The translations under genes were made by a program, and so were the position numbers. From Paralcaligenes sp. KSB-10 (GTDB lineage: Bacteria > Pseudomonadota > Gammaproteobacteria > Burkholderiales > Burkholderiaceae_B): a stretch of DNA of 64,000 nt. The notes below the pieces were generated by a model, which searched no databases, had not been told where the DNA came from, and worked only from the letters and a program-made list of their open reading frames with translations. Location of the stretch: positions 3,968,001 through 4,032,000 of the forward strand of contig NZ_CP089848.1 of assembly GCF_021266465.1 (NCBI RefSeq), in the 5' to 3' direction. Each line of letters opens with the position of its first letter. Position 1 is the first letter of the stretch. Below are positions 16,318 to 25,315 of this stretch, in pieces.

Positions 16318-17898
16318 TCAGGGGCGCTTGAGCGCGGCATGGTAACGGGCCACGTAGGCATCGAAGCTTTCGGTGTCGCTTTGTTCCAGCCTGACCTGTT
16401 CCTGCAAGGATTGCCCCGCCAAATCGGCAAGCGCTTGCTGCTTGGACTGGCTGAGCGCAACGGCCCGCAGCGCGTCGCGGTGCCGCTGGCTCTGCCGCAG
16501 GGTGTAGTCGTGCAGGCTGATTCGTTCGTCACGCAGCGCGCGCAGCAATCGGGCCGAAGGGGTCTGCTCGCTGTCTTGAAGCTTGGGTGCCTGTGCCTGC
16601 ACGGCCTGGGCATAGTGCTGGCCGCCGCCATGGGCGGCATCCAGCATCTGGGCGTAGGGCAAAATACGCTCGAGCAGCTCATTGCCCCACTGGACCAGGC
16701 CGATGGCTTGATCTGACTCGGTTGCGTCTGCCTTGACGAGTTGCAGGCCGGGCTTGCGGCCTTCTTTCACTACCGTGCTGAAATTATTGCGGCTATTGCG
16801 GCACATTCCCGTTTCGGGGAAGAAAGGGCTGTCTTCGGACGCGCAAAACAGCAGGAACGCATCCATGAAATGGCTGGTCTGCGCTGAAATGCCGATTGGC
16901 GACTCCGGGTCGATATCCAGGCAGCGCACTTCGATGTACTGCACGCCGCGCGCGGCCAGCGCGGTGGCGGGACGTTCGCAGCGTCCGGTGGTGCGCTTGG
17001 GACGGATGGTCGAGTAATACTCGTTCTCGATCTGCAGGATATGGGTATTGAGCTGGATCCATTCGCCGTTGCGGTGCGTGCCTATTGCTTCATAAGCGGG
17101 CCATGGCTTGGTTACCGCGTTATACATGCGGTTCAGGAAAGTTTCGATATCGTTGTAACAGAGCTGCAATTCCGATTGGGCCTTGTTCTGATAGCCGAAA
17201 TCGCTCATGCGCAGGCTCGTTGCGTAGGGCAGATACAGAGTGTCGTCGTCCAGGCTCAGCAGCGAGTGCTTGGCGTCGCGCAAGAATTTGCGGGATACCG
17301 CCGGCGAGGCCCCGAACAAGTACATCAGCAGCCAGGAATAGCGCGTAAAGTTACGGATCAGGGCCAGATAGCCTTTGGAACGCCGGTCTTCGATCGAAGA
17401 CCCGTCGACGCCGAAGTGCTCCCAGATTTCGTCGGGCAGGGAAAAATTGTAGTGCACGCCCGCAATGCATTGCATGGTTTTGCCATAGCGTTCGGCCAGA
17501 CCGCGTCGATACACATGTTTGAGCATGCCGGTGTTTGAACTGCCATACCAGGCGATTGGAATGTCGGCTTCCTCGGGCAGGTGCGCCGGCATGGATTGAT
17601 TCCAGATCAGCTCGTCGCGCAACTGTCGCGCAACAAAGCGGTGGGTGTCTTCCAGCTCTTCCAGCAGGCCGGCGACGGAGTCGTGGGTGCCGGTAATCAA
17701 TTCGAGCAGGGACTCGGAATAGTCGGTCGTGATCCGGGGGTTGGTCAGCGCAGATCCCAGGGCAACAGGATGAGGCGTCGTGGCCAGCACCCCTTGATTG
17801 TCGACGCGCAAGCCCTCTTTTTCGATACCGCGCAAGATACCTTTGAGCAGCCTGGGGTTCTGGCGCAGTGCGGCGTGGCGTTCGGAGCTAAGAGTCAT
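16318..17898 (-). CDS. gshA: Glutamate-cysteine ligase
   Basis: GshA makes gamma-glutamylcysteine, the first and rate-limiting step of glutathione synthesis, using ATP. The 526-aa protein has the length of the proteobacterial (E. coli-type) family. It shows GIEKEGLRVDNQG, ITTDYSESLLELIT, IAGVHYNFSLP, and the run FGASPAVSR followed by LRMSDFGYQNKAQ. It is a single gene, convergent with the Bug-receptor gene (32-bp gap). gshB is not in the window. Confidence 0.96.
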   Translation of the reverse strand: MTLSSERHAALRQNPRLLKGILRGIEKEGLRVDNQGVLATTPHPVALGSALTNPRITTDYSESLLELITGTHDSVAGLLEELEDTHRFVARQLRDELIWNQSMPAHLPEEADIPIAWYGSSNTGMLKHVYRRGLAERYGKTMQCIAGVHYNFSLPDEIWEHFGVDGSSIEDRRSKGYLALIRNFTRYSWLLMYLFGASPAVSRKFLRDAKHSLLSLDDDTLYLPYATSLRMSDFGYQNKAQSELQLCYNDIETFLNRMYNAVTKPWPAYEAIGTHRNGEWIQLNTHILQIENEYYSTIRPKRTTGRCERPATALAARGVQYIEVRCLDIDPESPIGISAQTSHFMDAFLLFCASEDSPFFPETGMCRNSRNNFSTVVKEGRKPGLQLVKADATESDQAIGLVQWGNELLERILPYAQMLDAAHGGGQHYAQAVQAQAPKLQDSEQTPSARLLRALRDERISLHDYTLRQSQRHRDALRAVALSQSKQQALADLAGQSLQEQVRLEQSDTESFDAYVARYHAALKRP

Positions 17899-18060
17899 CG
17901 CAGGAGTATTTTTATGAATTCAGCCTGCGATTTTACGGGTGTTTCGGAATTTGTGGTGAAGAGGGGCCACGGCACGAGGGGTCAAGCGCAGGCCTTTCGA
18001 TGACAGGCCAGGGAACGGTAAACTGATTCTTCCATCAATTAAACAGCAGAGGGAGGTTCC

Positions 18061-18573
18061 GTGTTCAGGTATGCCGGAATCGTTGTCATTTTTCTTGCCT
18101 TGCTGGCAGGGTGTTCGCCGCAGTACAACTGGCGGGAAGCCCGGGTGGCCGGCGGCGCGGCCAAGGCGATCTTCCCCGACAGGCCTGTTACCCAGCAGCG
18201 GAAACTCGAGTTCTCCGGCCATCAGGTCGAGTTTTTCCTGACGACTGCCAAGGTCAACGATGTGGTGTTTGCGGTGGGCTATGCGTCTTTGCCCGCGGGA
18301 TTGCCCGATAACGATCAACTGCGGCGGGATTTCGGCCAAGGGGTGATCCGCTCGCTGTACCAGGGCCTGGGTGTGGCGGTACCCGAGGTTCTTCCAGACT
18401 TCGGCAGCCGTTTTGCTATCGACGGCACAACGCCTCAAGGGCCTGCCAGGCTCGAAGCTAAGGCTTGGTTGCTGCCGCAGGGCCTGGTCGAGGGTATGGT
18501 GACAGCGGCTGCCGGATCTTACCCGCAGCCGGAAGCGGATGAATTTTTTCGCTCGCTGGTGCTGACTCGGTAA
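18061..18573 (+). CDS. Small predicted lipoprotein of unknown function
   Basis: A 170-aa protein starting at a GTG with an upstream AGGGAGG-like ribosome site. The N-terminus is a signal peptide with a lipobox (LLAGC, Cys at about 19), so it should be lipid-anchored at the envelope. The rest is a mixed alpha/beta sequence with a repeated amphipathic pattern (RKLEFSGHQVEFFLTTAKV, VVFAVGYASLP). No enzyme motif was recognised. It diverges from gshA. Its last 116 bp overlap, on the opposite strand, the tail of the LuxR-type gene. Confidence 0.8.
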   Translation: MFRYAGIVVIFLALLAGCSPQYNWREARVAGGAAKAIFPDRPVTQQRKLEFSGHQVEFFLTTAKVNDVVFAVGYASLPAGLPDNDQLRRDFGQGVIRSLYQGLGVAVPEVLPDFGSRFAIDGTTPQGPARLEAKAWLLPQGLVEGMVTAAAGSYPQPEADEFFRSLVLTR

Positions 18574-18772
18574 GTACGTTTAGCCAGCCGGCCTGGAGCG
18601 CTGCCGTAATAGCCGCCTGCCGGCTGTGTACCTGGAGTTTCTTGCAGGCATTGTGAATATGAAAATTGACTGTGCGTTCGGCGATGCCCAGAATCACTCC
18701 CATTTCCCAACTGGTCTTGCCGATTGCCGCCCAGCGCAAGCAGGTGAGTTCTTTGGTGGTAAGAGGATTCAT
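18458..18772 (-). CDS. Stand-alone LuxR-type HTH protein
   Basis: A 104-aa protein. Residues 1-65 are a full LuxR/NarL DNA-binding domain: LTTKELTCLRWAAIGKTSWE, ILGIAERTVNFHIHNACKKL, then AALQAGWLN. This matches the C-terminal domain of quorum-sensing LuxR proteins, but no autoinducer-binding domain precedes it. The ATG at 18772 opens directly on the HTH. From about residue 66 the frame runs antisense into the end of the lipoprotein gene and adds a Pro-rich tail of about 39 residues that is unlike the family. It may be a solo regulator (GerE-like) or a remnant. It points away from metX, with a palindrome upstream. Confidence 0.7.
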   Translation of the reverse strand: MNPLTTKELTCLRWAAIGKTSWEMGVILGIAERTVNFHIHNACKKLQVHSRQAAITAALQAGWLNVLTESAPASEKIHPLPAAGKIRQPLSPYPRPGPAAATKP

Positions 18773-18803
18773 GCGTCCGTTCTCCGTACATCGATGCCAA
18801 GTT

Positions 18804-18833
18804 TGATTACATTTATTTAACTAATGTATCAAT
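18804..18833. promoter_or_regulatory. AT-rich imperfect palindrome upstream of LuxR-type gene
   Basis: TTGATTACAT and ATGTATCAA form an imperfect inverted repeat with an AT-rich centre, 32 bp before the LuxR-type start and about 140 bp before metX. It may hold the promoter or operator of the LuxR-type gene, possibly for autoregulation. Evidence is limited to symmetry and position. Confidence 0.35.
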
Positions 18834-18911
18834 TTTATTCATATCGGTAAAACGCAGAAGGACAAAACAATGCCTGGGCAGCCGGATAGTGATAAAATCC
18901 TACATCGATTC

Positions 18912-18966
18912 AGCGCCGATTTGCTTGATCTGCTTGCGGGCGCCTCATAAATCCAGCTAAAGAGGT
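18912..18966 (+). ncRNA. SAM-II riboswitch (metX leader)
   Basis: The sequence just before metX matches the SAM-II (metA motif) fold. The P1 stem is GCGCC (18913-18917) with GGCGC (18939-18943). The pseudoknot pairs GATTT (18918-18922) with AAATC (18949-18953). Between and after these come the conserved CTTGC and the AGCTAAAGAGG tail. The ribosome site AGAGG is the 3' end of the element, 4 nt before the metX ATG. SAM binding should therefore hide the ribosome site and lower MetX translation. This is the normal SAM-II design and target gene. Confidence 0.88.
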
Positions 18967-18970
18967 CCAT

Positions 18971-20221
18971 ATGGCCCATATTCCCGTTTCCGCGTCTGCC
19001 GTACAGCCCATACTTCCCCCTTCCACCCCCGACGTCCCCATTCCCAGCGGCTCAGTCGGATTTGTATCTCCCCGGTTTTTTACATTCAGCGATCCATTGC
19101 CGCTTGCCAGCGGCCAGGTTTTGCCGTCTTACGAACTGGCAGTTGAAACTTACGGAGTGCTTAACGAAGCCCGCAGCAACGCCGTGCTGGTTTGCCATGC
19201 CCTGAATGCCTCGCACCATGTGGCCGGGATGGCGGCCAACGACGCCAAAGATCTGGGGTGGTGGGACAATATGGTCGGCCCCGGCAAGGCTGTCGATACC
19301 AATCGTTTCTTTGTGATCGGGGTCAATAACATTGGCTCCTGTTTTGGCTCGACCGGCCCTGTCAGCCTTCACCCCGATACTGGCAAGCCCTGGGGGGCGG
19401 CTTTTCCCGTTCTGACCGTCGAAGATTGGGTGCGCGCCCAGGTTCGGCTGGCCGACTCATTGGGAATAGAAAAATTCGCCGCGGTCATGGGGGGATCGCT
19501 GGGGGGGATGCAGGCATTGAGCTGGGCGGTTACCTGCCCCGATCGGGTTGGGCACTGCATTGTCATTGCCAGTACACCGCGCCTGTCGGCCCAGAATATC
19601 GGCTTTAATGAAGTGGCGCGCCGCTCGATCATTTCCGACCCCGATTTCCACGGCGGCGATTACCTGGCGCACAACACCGTGCCCAAGCGCGGCCTGTCGG
19701 TCGCCCGCATGCTGGGCCACATCACCTACCTGTCCGACGACGATATGGCCGAAAAATTCGGCCGTACCCAGCGCGCGCCGGCCGCTGGAGGCGAATTCCA
19801 TTATGGCTACGACGTCGAATTCGAAGTGGAATCCTATCTGCGCTACCAGGGCGAAAAGTTTTCCGGCTATTTCGATGCCAATACATATTTGCTGATTACC
19901 CGGGCACTCGATTATTTCGATCCGGCGCGCAATTATGGCGGCGATCTGGCCCAGGCCCTCGACAAGGTCAGCGCCGACTTCCTGCTGGTTTCGTTTACCA
20001 CCGACTGGCGCTTTCCGCCCGCCCGTTCGCGCGAGATTGTCCGTGCCTTGCTTAAAAACAAGCGGCCGGTCACGTATGCCGAGATCGATGCGCCGCACGG
20101 CCACGACGCGTTTCTGCTTGAAGACCCCCGTTATCATGCCGTGGTGCAGGGTTATTACGATCGGATTGCGTATAAACTTGGCCTGCCCGAGCGCACCTCG
20201 ACCACCGGAGTCTTAGCGTGA
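18971..20221 (+). CDS. metX: Homoserine O-acyltransferase
   Basis: MetX acylates homoserine (acetyl- or succinyl-CoA) to start methionine synthesis. The 416-aa alpha/beta hydrolase-fold protein has [15 protein letters not shown] and the nucleophile elbow [14 protein letters not shown] with its Ser. The acid/base end is [14 protein letters not shown] (Asp) and [13 protein letters not shown] (His). This completes the Ser-Asp-His triad of the family. Translation is probably controlled by the SAM-II element ending 4 nt upstream. Its last bases overlap metW (GTGA). Acetyl versus succinyl specificity was not resolved. Confidence 0.95.
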   Translation: MAHIPVSASAVQPILPPSTPDVPIPSGSVGFVSPRFFTFSDPLPLASGQVLPSYELAVETYGVLNEARSNAVLVCHALNASHHVAGMAANDAKDLGWWDNMVGPGKAVDTNRFFVIGVNNIGSCFGSTGPVSLHPDTGKPWGAAFPVLTVEDWVRAQVRLADSLGIEKFAAVMGGSLGGMQALSWAVTCPDRVGHCIVIASTPRLSAQNIGFNEVARRSIISDPDFHGGDYLAHNTVPKRGLSVARMLGHITYLSDDDMAEKFGRTQRAPAAGGEFHYGYDVEFEVESYLRYQGEKFSGYFDANTYLLITRALDYFDPARNYGGDLAQALDKVSADFLLVSFTTDWRFPPARSREIVRALLKNKRPVTYAEIDAPHGHDAFLLEDPRYHAVVQGYYDRIAYKLGLPERTSTTGVLA

Positions 20222-20844
20222 CCACGATTCAATCTGCCGCGGACCAGAGCCCCTTGCGGCCCGACCTGGCACGTATTGCCAGCTGGATCATGCCGCAAAG
20301 CCGCGTGCTTGACCTGGGTTGCGGCGACGGCGACCTGCTGGCCTATTTGCGCGACAAAAAAGAAGTCGAAGGGGCCGGGGTCGAGCTGAATAGTGCGCAT
20401 TTCATCGCCTCGGTACAGCGTGGCGTATCGGTGGTTCAGCAAAATCTCGAAGAAGGCCTGGCGCTGTTCGACGACCAGCAGTTCGATACGGTGGTGCTGT
20501 CCCAGACGCTGCAATCCATGCACCATACCGAGCATATCCTGCGTGAGATGGCCCGGGTGGCGCGCTTCGGGATCGTGTCGTTTCCCAATTTCGGGTACTG
20601 GCCGCATGGCTGGTCGATTTTGCGCGGGCGCATGCCGGTTACCGGCGAAATGCCTTATCAGTGGTACGACACGCCCAATATTCATTTGTGCACGCTCAAA
20701 GATTTCCAGGATCTCGCGGCTTCGCTTGATTTGCGCATTACGCATCTGGCAACCTTCAATTTCAACAAAGAAGTTCGTTTGCTGCCGAGCTGGCGCAGTA
20801 CGCTGGCCCTGTACCGGTTTGAATCGCCCAAACGGGCCGCTTGA
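20218..20844 (+). CDS. metW: Methionine biosynthesis protein MetW
   Basis: MetW is a class I methyltransferase-fold protein that works with MetX in many proteobacteria; its exact reaction in methionine synthesis is less clear. The 208-aa protein has the SAM-binding motif [15 protein letters not shown] near residue 31, then GAGVELN and [12 protein letters not shown]. The characteristic C-terminal part includes [12 protein letters not shown] and [15 protein letters not shown]. It starts with GTG inside the metX stop (4-nt overlap), so it should be co-translated and share the riboswitch control of that transcript. Confidence 0.94.
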   Translation: MTTIQSAADQSPLRPDLARIASWIMPQSRVLDLGCGDGDLLAYLRDKKEVEGAGVELNSAHFIASVQRGVSVVQQNLEEGLALFDDQQFDTVVLSQTLQSMHHTEHILREMARVARFGIVSFPNFGYWPHGWSILRGRMPVTGEMPYQWYDTPNIHLCTLKDFQDLAASLDLRITHLATFNFNKEVRLLPSWRSTLALYRFESPKRAA

Positions 20845-22106
20845 AAAAAACAGGGGGAATCATCGTTTCTTCGTCCAATGTATATGCCAGTCCGCGCGTC
20901 ATTCCCCTGCTGGTTCTGGGGTTTGCCAGCGGTTTGCCGCTGGCCCTGACGAGCGGCACCTTGCAGGCCTGGGCCACTGTGTCCAATGTGTCCCTTCAGG
21001 ATATCGGCTTCCTGACCTTGATCGGCTCGGCCTATACGCTCAAGTTTTTGTGGGCGCCGTTTGTCGATCGTTATGCGCCGCCCATGCTGGGCCGGCGTCG
21101 CAGCTGGATTTTCTTCACTCAACTCCTTTTGGCGCTGGCCATTGCGGGCATGGGCCTGCTTTCGCCGTCGAACAATCTGGGCGCGCTGGCGGCGCTGGCG
21201 CTGGTAGTGGCGTTTTTATCGGCCACCCAGGACATTGCCTTCGATGCCTATAGCACCGACGTACTGCGCAAACACGAGCGGGCTGCCGGCGCGGCCGTCA
21301 AGGTACTGGGCTATCGGCTGGCCATGATCGTGTCTGGCGGCCTGGCCCTGGTTCTTGCCGATCAGTGGCTTGGTTGGGGCAATACCTATTTCCTGATGGG
21401 CCTGTTCATGGTTGTGTGCGCGTGTGCGACCCTCATGGCGCCCGAGCCCGAAGAGGTAGCGCGGGCGCCCAGAACGTTGGCGCTGGCGGTGGTGGAACCG
21501 CTGGCCGAATTCTTCCGGCGGCGCGGCGCCATCACAATCTTGCTGCTGATTGTTCTGTACAAGCTGGGCGATGCCTTTGCGGGTGCGCTGTCAACCACCT
21601 TTTTATTGCGCGGCGCCGGGTTCAGCGTTTCCGAAGTCGGCACTGTCAACAAGGTGTTCGGCCTGATCGCCACGATTGTCGGCGCCCTGATGGGTGGTTC
21701 ATTGATGGCGCGCCTGGGCCTGTACCGATCCCTGATGCTGTTCGGGATTCTCCAGGCCGTGTCGAATTTCGGTTATTGGCTGCTCGCGGTGACACCGCCC
21801 CATCTTTATTCCATGGCGGCCGTGGTTGCCTTCGAAAATCTATGCGGCGGCCTGGGTACGGCGGCGTTTGTGGCCTTGCTCATGGCGCTTTGCAAGCATG
21901 AGTTTTCCGCCACGCAGTTTGCCTTGCTGTCGGCCCTGTCGGCGGTGGGCCGCACTTACCTGGCCGGGCCGTTGACTCCGCCGCTGGTGGAGCATCTTGG
22001 GTGGCCGGTGTTCTTCACCACAACGGTATTCATTGCCATGCCAGGCCTGATACTGTTGTGGTGGCGGCGCGCCGAAATCGAAGGCCTTGAAACCCTGCAC
22101 TCCTGA
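20841..22106 (+). CDS. ampG: AmpG-like MFS permease
   Basis: A 421-aa, roughly 12-helix inner-membrane transporter of the AmpG family, which imports anhydro-muropeptides for cell-wall recycling. The N-terminal signature LLVLGFASGLPLALTSGTLQ is followed by DIGFLTLIGSAYTLKFLWAP and ATQDIAFDAYSTD, all typical of AmpG. The likely start is a TTG that overlaps the metW stop (TTGA), so it belongs to the metX-metW transcript. There is no obvious link to methionine. No ampR/ampC lies nearby. Confidence 0.88.
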   Translation: MKKTGGIIVSSSNVYASPRVIPLLVLGFASGLPLALTSGTLQAWATVSNVSLQDIGFLTLIGSAYTLKFLWAPFVDRYAPPMLGRRRSWIFFTQLLLALAIAGMGLLSPSNNLGALAALALVVAFLSATQDIAFDAYSTDVLRKHERAAGAAVKVLGYRLAMIVSGGLALVLADQWLGWGNTYFLMGLFMVVCACATLMAPEPEEVARAPRTLALAVVEPLAEFFRRRGAITILLLIVLYKLGDAFAGALSTTFLLRGAGFSVSEVGTVNKVFGLIATIVGALMGGSLMARLGLYRSLMLFGILQAVSNFGYWLLAVTPPHLYSMAAVVAFENLCGGLGTAAFVALLMALCKHEFSATQFALLSALSAVGRTYLAGPLTPPLVEHLGWPVFFTTTVFIAMPGLILLWWRRAEIEGLETLHS

Positions 22107-22176
22107 TTCCGCCCTCCTGGCGGCCGCCTGCCAGCCGTTCGCGCTCATTTGCCGCTTCCCCCACCGAGATATCCGT

Positions 22177-23901
22177 ATGAAAACCGAAAGTTTTATTCCT
22201 GGCAAAGACGCCTCCCTCGAGTCGACCATCGAAACCATGAGGGGAAAGCTGGCCGCGCGCGGGTTTCGCCTCAACGAGTCGTCCTTGTTGCATGAAGTCG
22301 ATGGCATCTGGTCGACACACATGAAAGACGATGAGTGCCCAATGCTGTTTTCCAACGGCAAGGGGGCAACGGAACTGGCCGCGCGCGCCAGCGCCTACGG
22401 CGAGTTTTTCGAGCGTCTCGGCACTCATTATTTCTGGACCCATTTTTATCTGGGCGAAACCCGTGCCAACAGCCCTTTTACGCATTATCCGCAAGAGCGC
22501 TGGTTCGCTCCAACGGCCGACGGCAAGTGGCCGGCTGAATTGCTCAACCCGGAGTTGCACGCTTTCTACAACCCGGACGGCAGCATCGATGGCGAAGTGC
22601 TGGTCGACCTGAACTCCGGCAATGTGGCGCGCGGCATCTGCGCCTTGCCCTACACCCGCCTGCGCGACGGTGCACAGACTTATATTCCGGTCAATATTAT
22701 TGGCAATCTGTATGTCAGCAACGGCATGGCGGCAGGCAACACCATGATGGAGGCGCGCACCCAGGCCATGTCCGAGATCTTCGAGCGGCACATCAAGTAT
22801 CGCATCATCAGCGAAGGGCTGTGCTTGCCGGAAGTCCCGGATGATGTGCTTGCGCGGTTCCCGAACATCCAGGCCGGCATCGCCGGTTTGCGCCGCGCCG
22901 GCTTCGGTATTCTGGTGAAGGACGCATCGCTTGGCGGCCGCTATCCTGTCATGAATGTGACACTGGTACACCCCAAGGATCAGGGCGTATTTTCCAGCTA
23001 CGGCGCGCACCCTCGCCTTGAGATCGCGCTTGAAAGAGCCATGACCGAATTGTTGCAGGGGCGTGCGCTCGATTCCCTGGAGGGCTTCCCCGAGCCTGGC
23101 TTCGACATGAGCGAAATCAATGCTGTCGCCAACCTGGAAATCCACTTTGTCGATTCAAGCGGTGTAATCAGCTGGAATTTCATGGGCGATGCGCCGGATT
23201 TCCCCTTTGCGGACTGGAACTTCAGCACGACCACCGAAGAAGACTATCACTGGCTGGTCAATTGCATTCATGGTGAAGGCAAAGACATTTATGTGTCCGA
23301 TTTCAGCGAGCAGGGCGCATACAGTTGCCGCATTCTGGTGCCCGGCATGTCCGAGATTTACCCGGTGGAAGACCTGGAATGGGAAAACAACAGCATCGGC
23401 AATGCGATTCGTCCTGCGCTGGTGCGCCTGTCCGAGCTGAGCGACGGCGAGGCCGCCGAGCTGCTATCCGATCTGCAAACCATGAATCTGAACGACGAAC
23501 GCCCGTTATGGGAAATCCTCGGCCTGGCGATCCCGCTTGGCACGCCATGGAAGCAACTGCGTATAGGTGAGCTGAAAACGCTGTTGGGGCTGGCCGTTGG
23601 CGACGAAGAGGCGATTCGTGAAGGCTGCGACTGGATCCATCACTTCAACGATCTGGATCCGGCACGCCGGCTGGTGTATCGCTGCATTGAAAGCATGCTG
23701 AATGTCGAGGATATCGAAAACTATCGCCGTTCCTTGATATTGCTGTATGGCGCCGAAACAGTCAGGCAAGCCGAGGCCTTGCTCGATCGCAGCGAGCGGT
23801 TTTTCGGGCTGCAGACCCTGGGCGCCGATATGCAAGGCAGCGCAATGCACCAGACCCTGCTGGCGGCATACGATAAATTGTTTGCCGCAGAGCAGGGATA
23901 G
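22177..23901 (+). CDS. ycaO: YcaO-type protein, RimO-associated accessory factor
   Basis: A 574-aa homologue of E. coli YcaO, an ATP-dependent YcaO-fold protein that supports beta-methylthiolation of ribosomal protein S12 by RimO. The N-terminus SFIPGKDASLESTIETMR, the strand MLFSNGKGATELAARASA and GEFFERLGTHYFW match the E. coli type closely. The C-terminal half (residues about 430-574) is the helical extra domain. Azoline-forming YcaO proteins end in a PxPxP motif, and this one ends DKLFAAEQG. The ATG at 22177 is chosen because it gives the family N-terminus. An earlier in-frame ATG at 22087 would overlap ampG. No RiPP precursor or partner gene is nearby. Confidence 0.9.
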   Translation: MKTESFIPGKDASLESTIETMRGKLAARGFRLNESSLLHEVDGIWSTHMKDDECPMLFSNGKGATELAARASAYGEFFERLGTHYFWTHFYLGETRANSPFTHYPQERWFAPTADGKWPAELLNPELHAFYNPDGSIDGEVLVDLNSGNVARGICALPYTRLRDGAQTYIPVNIIGNLYVSNGMAAGNTMMEARTQAMSEIFERHIKYRIISEGLCLPEVPDDVLARFPNIQAGIAGLRRAGFGILVKDASLGGRYPVMNVTLVHPKDQGVFSSYGAHPRLEIALERAMTELLQGRALDSLEGFPEPGFDMSEINAVANLEIHFVDSSGVISWNFMGDAPDFPFADWNFSTTTEEDYHWLVNCIHGEGKDIYVSDFSEQGAYSCRILVPGMSEIYPVEDLEWENNSIGNAIRPALVRLSELSDGEAAELLSDLQTMNLNDERPLWEILGLAIPLGTPWKQLRIGELKTLLGLAVGDEEAIREGCDWIHHFNDLDPARRLVYRCIESMLNVEDIENYRRSLILLYGAETVRQAEALLDRSERFFGLQTLGADMQGSAMHQTLLAAYDKLFAAEQG

Positions 23902-23923
23902 CCGGCTTCATGAAAGAAGCGGG

Positions 23924-24373
23924 TCAGAAGCTGCCGACGCCGCGCGCCATAAGCGCGGCACAAAGAATCAGGAAAACGGCGGCAGTCATTTCCAGGTAAA
24001 TGGTTGTCCGCAATTTTCGCAGAGTGCCGCTGCCGATGGCGGGTGCTTGCCCGGTTTTGGTCGCGGGGCGCCATGACAGGAACTGTTTTGTTGGGTAAAT
24101 CGACAGGCAGCCGATAAGAGCAAAGAGCGTCAGTTTGACCAGGAACGGACCGTTGCTGAAATAGTAGCCTGCGCCTTTCTCGAAATAGAAAACCCGAATC
24201 AGCCCGATAACGAGAATGATGCCTGCGGATACGCCGAAAATGGCGTCGGTAGTCAATATTTTGCGTGCTGCTGAAACCGTGACGGCCTCTCGTAACAGCA
24301 CGCATTCGACGACCAGCGCAGATATCAGGGTAAACGCGGCAATATGGTGCAGGAATGCGAATAATGAGCTCAT
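23924..24373 (-). CDS. DUF2214 family membrane protein
   Basis: A 149-aa protein with four predicted helices: FLHHIAAFTLISALVVECV, FGVSAGIILVIGLIRVFYF, FLVKLTLFALIGCLSIYPT, and YLEMTAAVFLILCAALMARG. This pattern matches the DUF2214 family, whose function is unknown. The ATG at 24373 begins the first helix; longer frames upstream run antisense through the TetR gene and are not real. It diverges from a TetR gene, and its promoter overlaps two TGTAC operators, so it is the probable target of that repressor. Confidence 0.85.
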   Translation of the reverse strand: MSSLFAFLHHIAAFTLISALVVECVLLREAVTVSAARKILTTDAIFGVSAGIILVIGLIRVFYFEKGAGYYFSNGPFLVKLTLFALIGCLSIYPTKQFLSWRPATKTGQAPAIGSGTLRKLRTTIYLEMTAAVFLILCAALMARGVGSF

Positions 24374-24416
24374 GAATGTTTTCCGTTGGCCGAGGGTTTG
24401 CCCGCACCTACTGTAA

Positions 24417-24468
24417 TTGTGTACGGTGTACACAAAAATGTAGCATATATAATGGACAGTGTACACAT
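24417..24468. promoter_or_regulatory. Two TetR-type operators around a TATAAT box
   Basis: The 104-bp gap between the divergent DUF2214 and TetR genes holds a perfect 19-bp palindrome, TTGTGTAC-GGT-GTACACAA (24417-24435). A weaker copy with the same spacing, TAATGGAC-AGT-GTACACAT, lies at 24450-24468. A TATAAT box (24448-24453) lies between and partly inside them, and the second copy ends 9 nt before the TetR ATG. A repressor bound here would block both promoters, so autoregulation and control of DUF2214 are likely. Confidence 0.72.
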
Positions 24469-24477
24469 GGAGAAACG

Positions 24478-25122
24478 ATGCCAGTTGCAATAAAAAAACC
24501 GCAGCGGCGCACAAGCTATCGCCACGGAGATCTGCGGCGCGCGCTGCTGGACGCCGGTGTCGCGCTTGCACGCAGGGGAGGCCCCGATGCTGTCGTTTTG
24601 CGAGAAGTGACCCGGCAGGCGGGCGTGGTTCCCAATGCGGCCTACAGGCACTTTGCGAGCAGGCAGGACCTCTTCGAAGCAGTGCGTGCCGCGGCCTTGT
24701 CGGAACTGGCTGTTGCCATGGAAGCCGAATTGGCCCAGATTGACAATAGCCTGCCCGCGGTCGAATCCGCGCGCGCCAAACTACGGGCGGTGGGTGTTGG
24801 CTATTTGCGATTCGCCGATGCCGAACGGGGTTTGTTTCACACGGCGTTCTCGGTTGTGGAAGAAGTCGAAGGCGATACCGATCCCGCCAAAACCGGGCGA
24901 AGCGGCCTGAATCCTTTTCAATTGCTGAGCACCGCGCTGGACGCGCTTGTGGATGCCGGCGCATTGCCACCCGAACGCCGTCCTGGCGCGGAATATCTGG
25001 CGTGGTCCGCGGTGCACGGCCTGGCCTTGCTTGCCGCCGACGGGCCTTTGCATGGCGCATCCCCGGTACAAAGGAATGCCATCGGGCAGAGGCTGCTGGA
25101 TATGGTCGAAAAGGGGCTGTAG
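24478..25122 (+). CDS. TetR-family transcriptional regulator
   Basis: A 214-aa repressor. The N-terminal HTH covers about residues 14-60: YRHGDLRRALLDAGVALARR, VVLREVTRQAGVVPNAAYRH, FASRQDLFEAV. The C-terminal domain is of the TetR_C type (about 80-200). The ATG at 24478 is preceded by GGAGAAACG. The longer frame upstream would translate through the operators and is rejected. It diverges from DUF2214. The ligand is unknown. Confidence 0.92.
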   Translation: MPVAIKKPQRRTSYRHGDLRRALLDAGVALARRGGPDAVVLREVTRQAGVVPNAAYRHFASRQDLFEAVRAAALSELAVAMEAELAQIDNSLPAVESARAKLRAVGVGYLRFADAERGLFHTAFSVVEEVEGDTDPAKTGRSGLNPFQLLSTALDALVDAGALPPERRPGAEYLAWSAVHGLALLAADGPLHGASPVQRNAIGQRLLDMVEKGL

Positions 25123-25315
25123 AGCGGCCCCGTGTACGCTACCATCCATTGATTTCCAGGGCGGTCTTTACATGCGGAACTTATTGCTCCCTGGTCCGTC
25201 TTAGTTTAAGATGCTATTCAGGTTTTAGTAAGTTTCTTGCTTTGCCTGCCCTATGATGGTTTTAAATTAATGGATCGGCCGGGTATATTGCCCGGCCCCT
25301 ACAGGAGCACAGTTA

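Noticed and set aside
22177-23901. YcaO protein as part of a RiPP (azoline) cluster.
   Set aside because: Its N-terminus and full length match the housekeeping E. coli YcaO, it lacks the PxPxP end, and no precursor peptide, partner protein or exporter lies beside it.
24374-25060. Long N-terminal extension of the DUF2214 frame.
   Set aside because: It runs antisense through the TetR gene and the operators, and its sequence is Arg/Pro-rich noise before a clean membrane-protein start.
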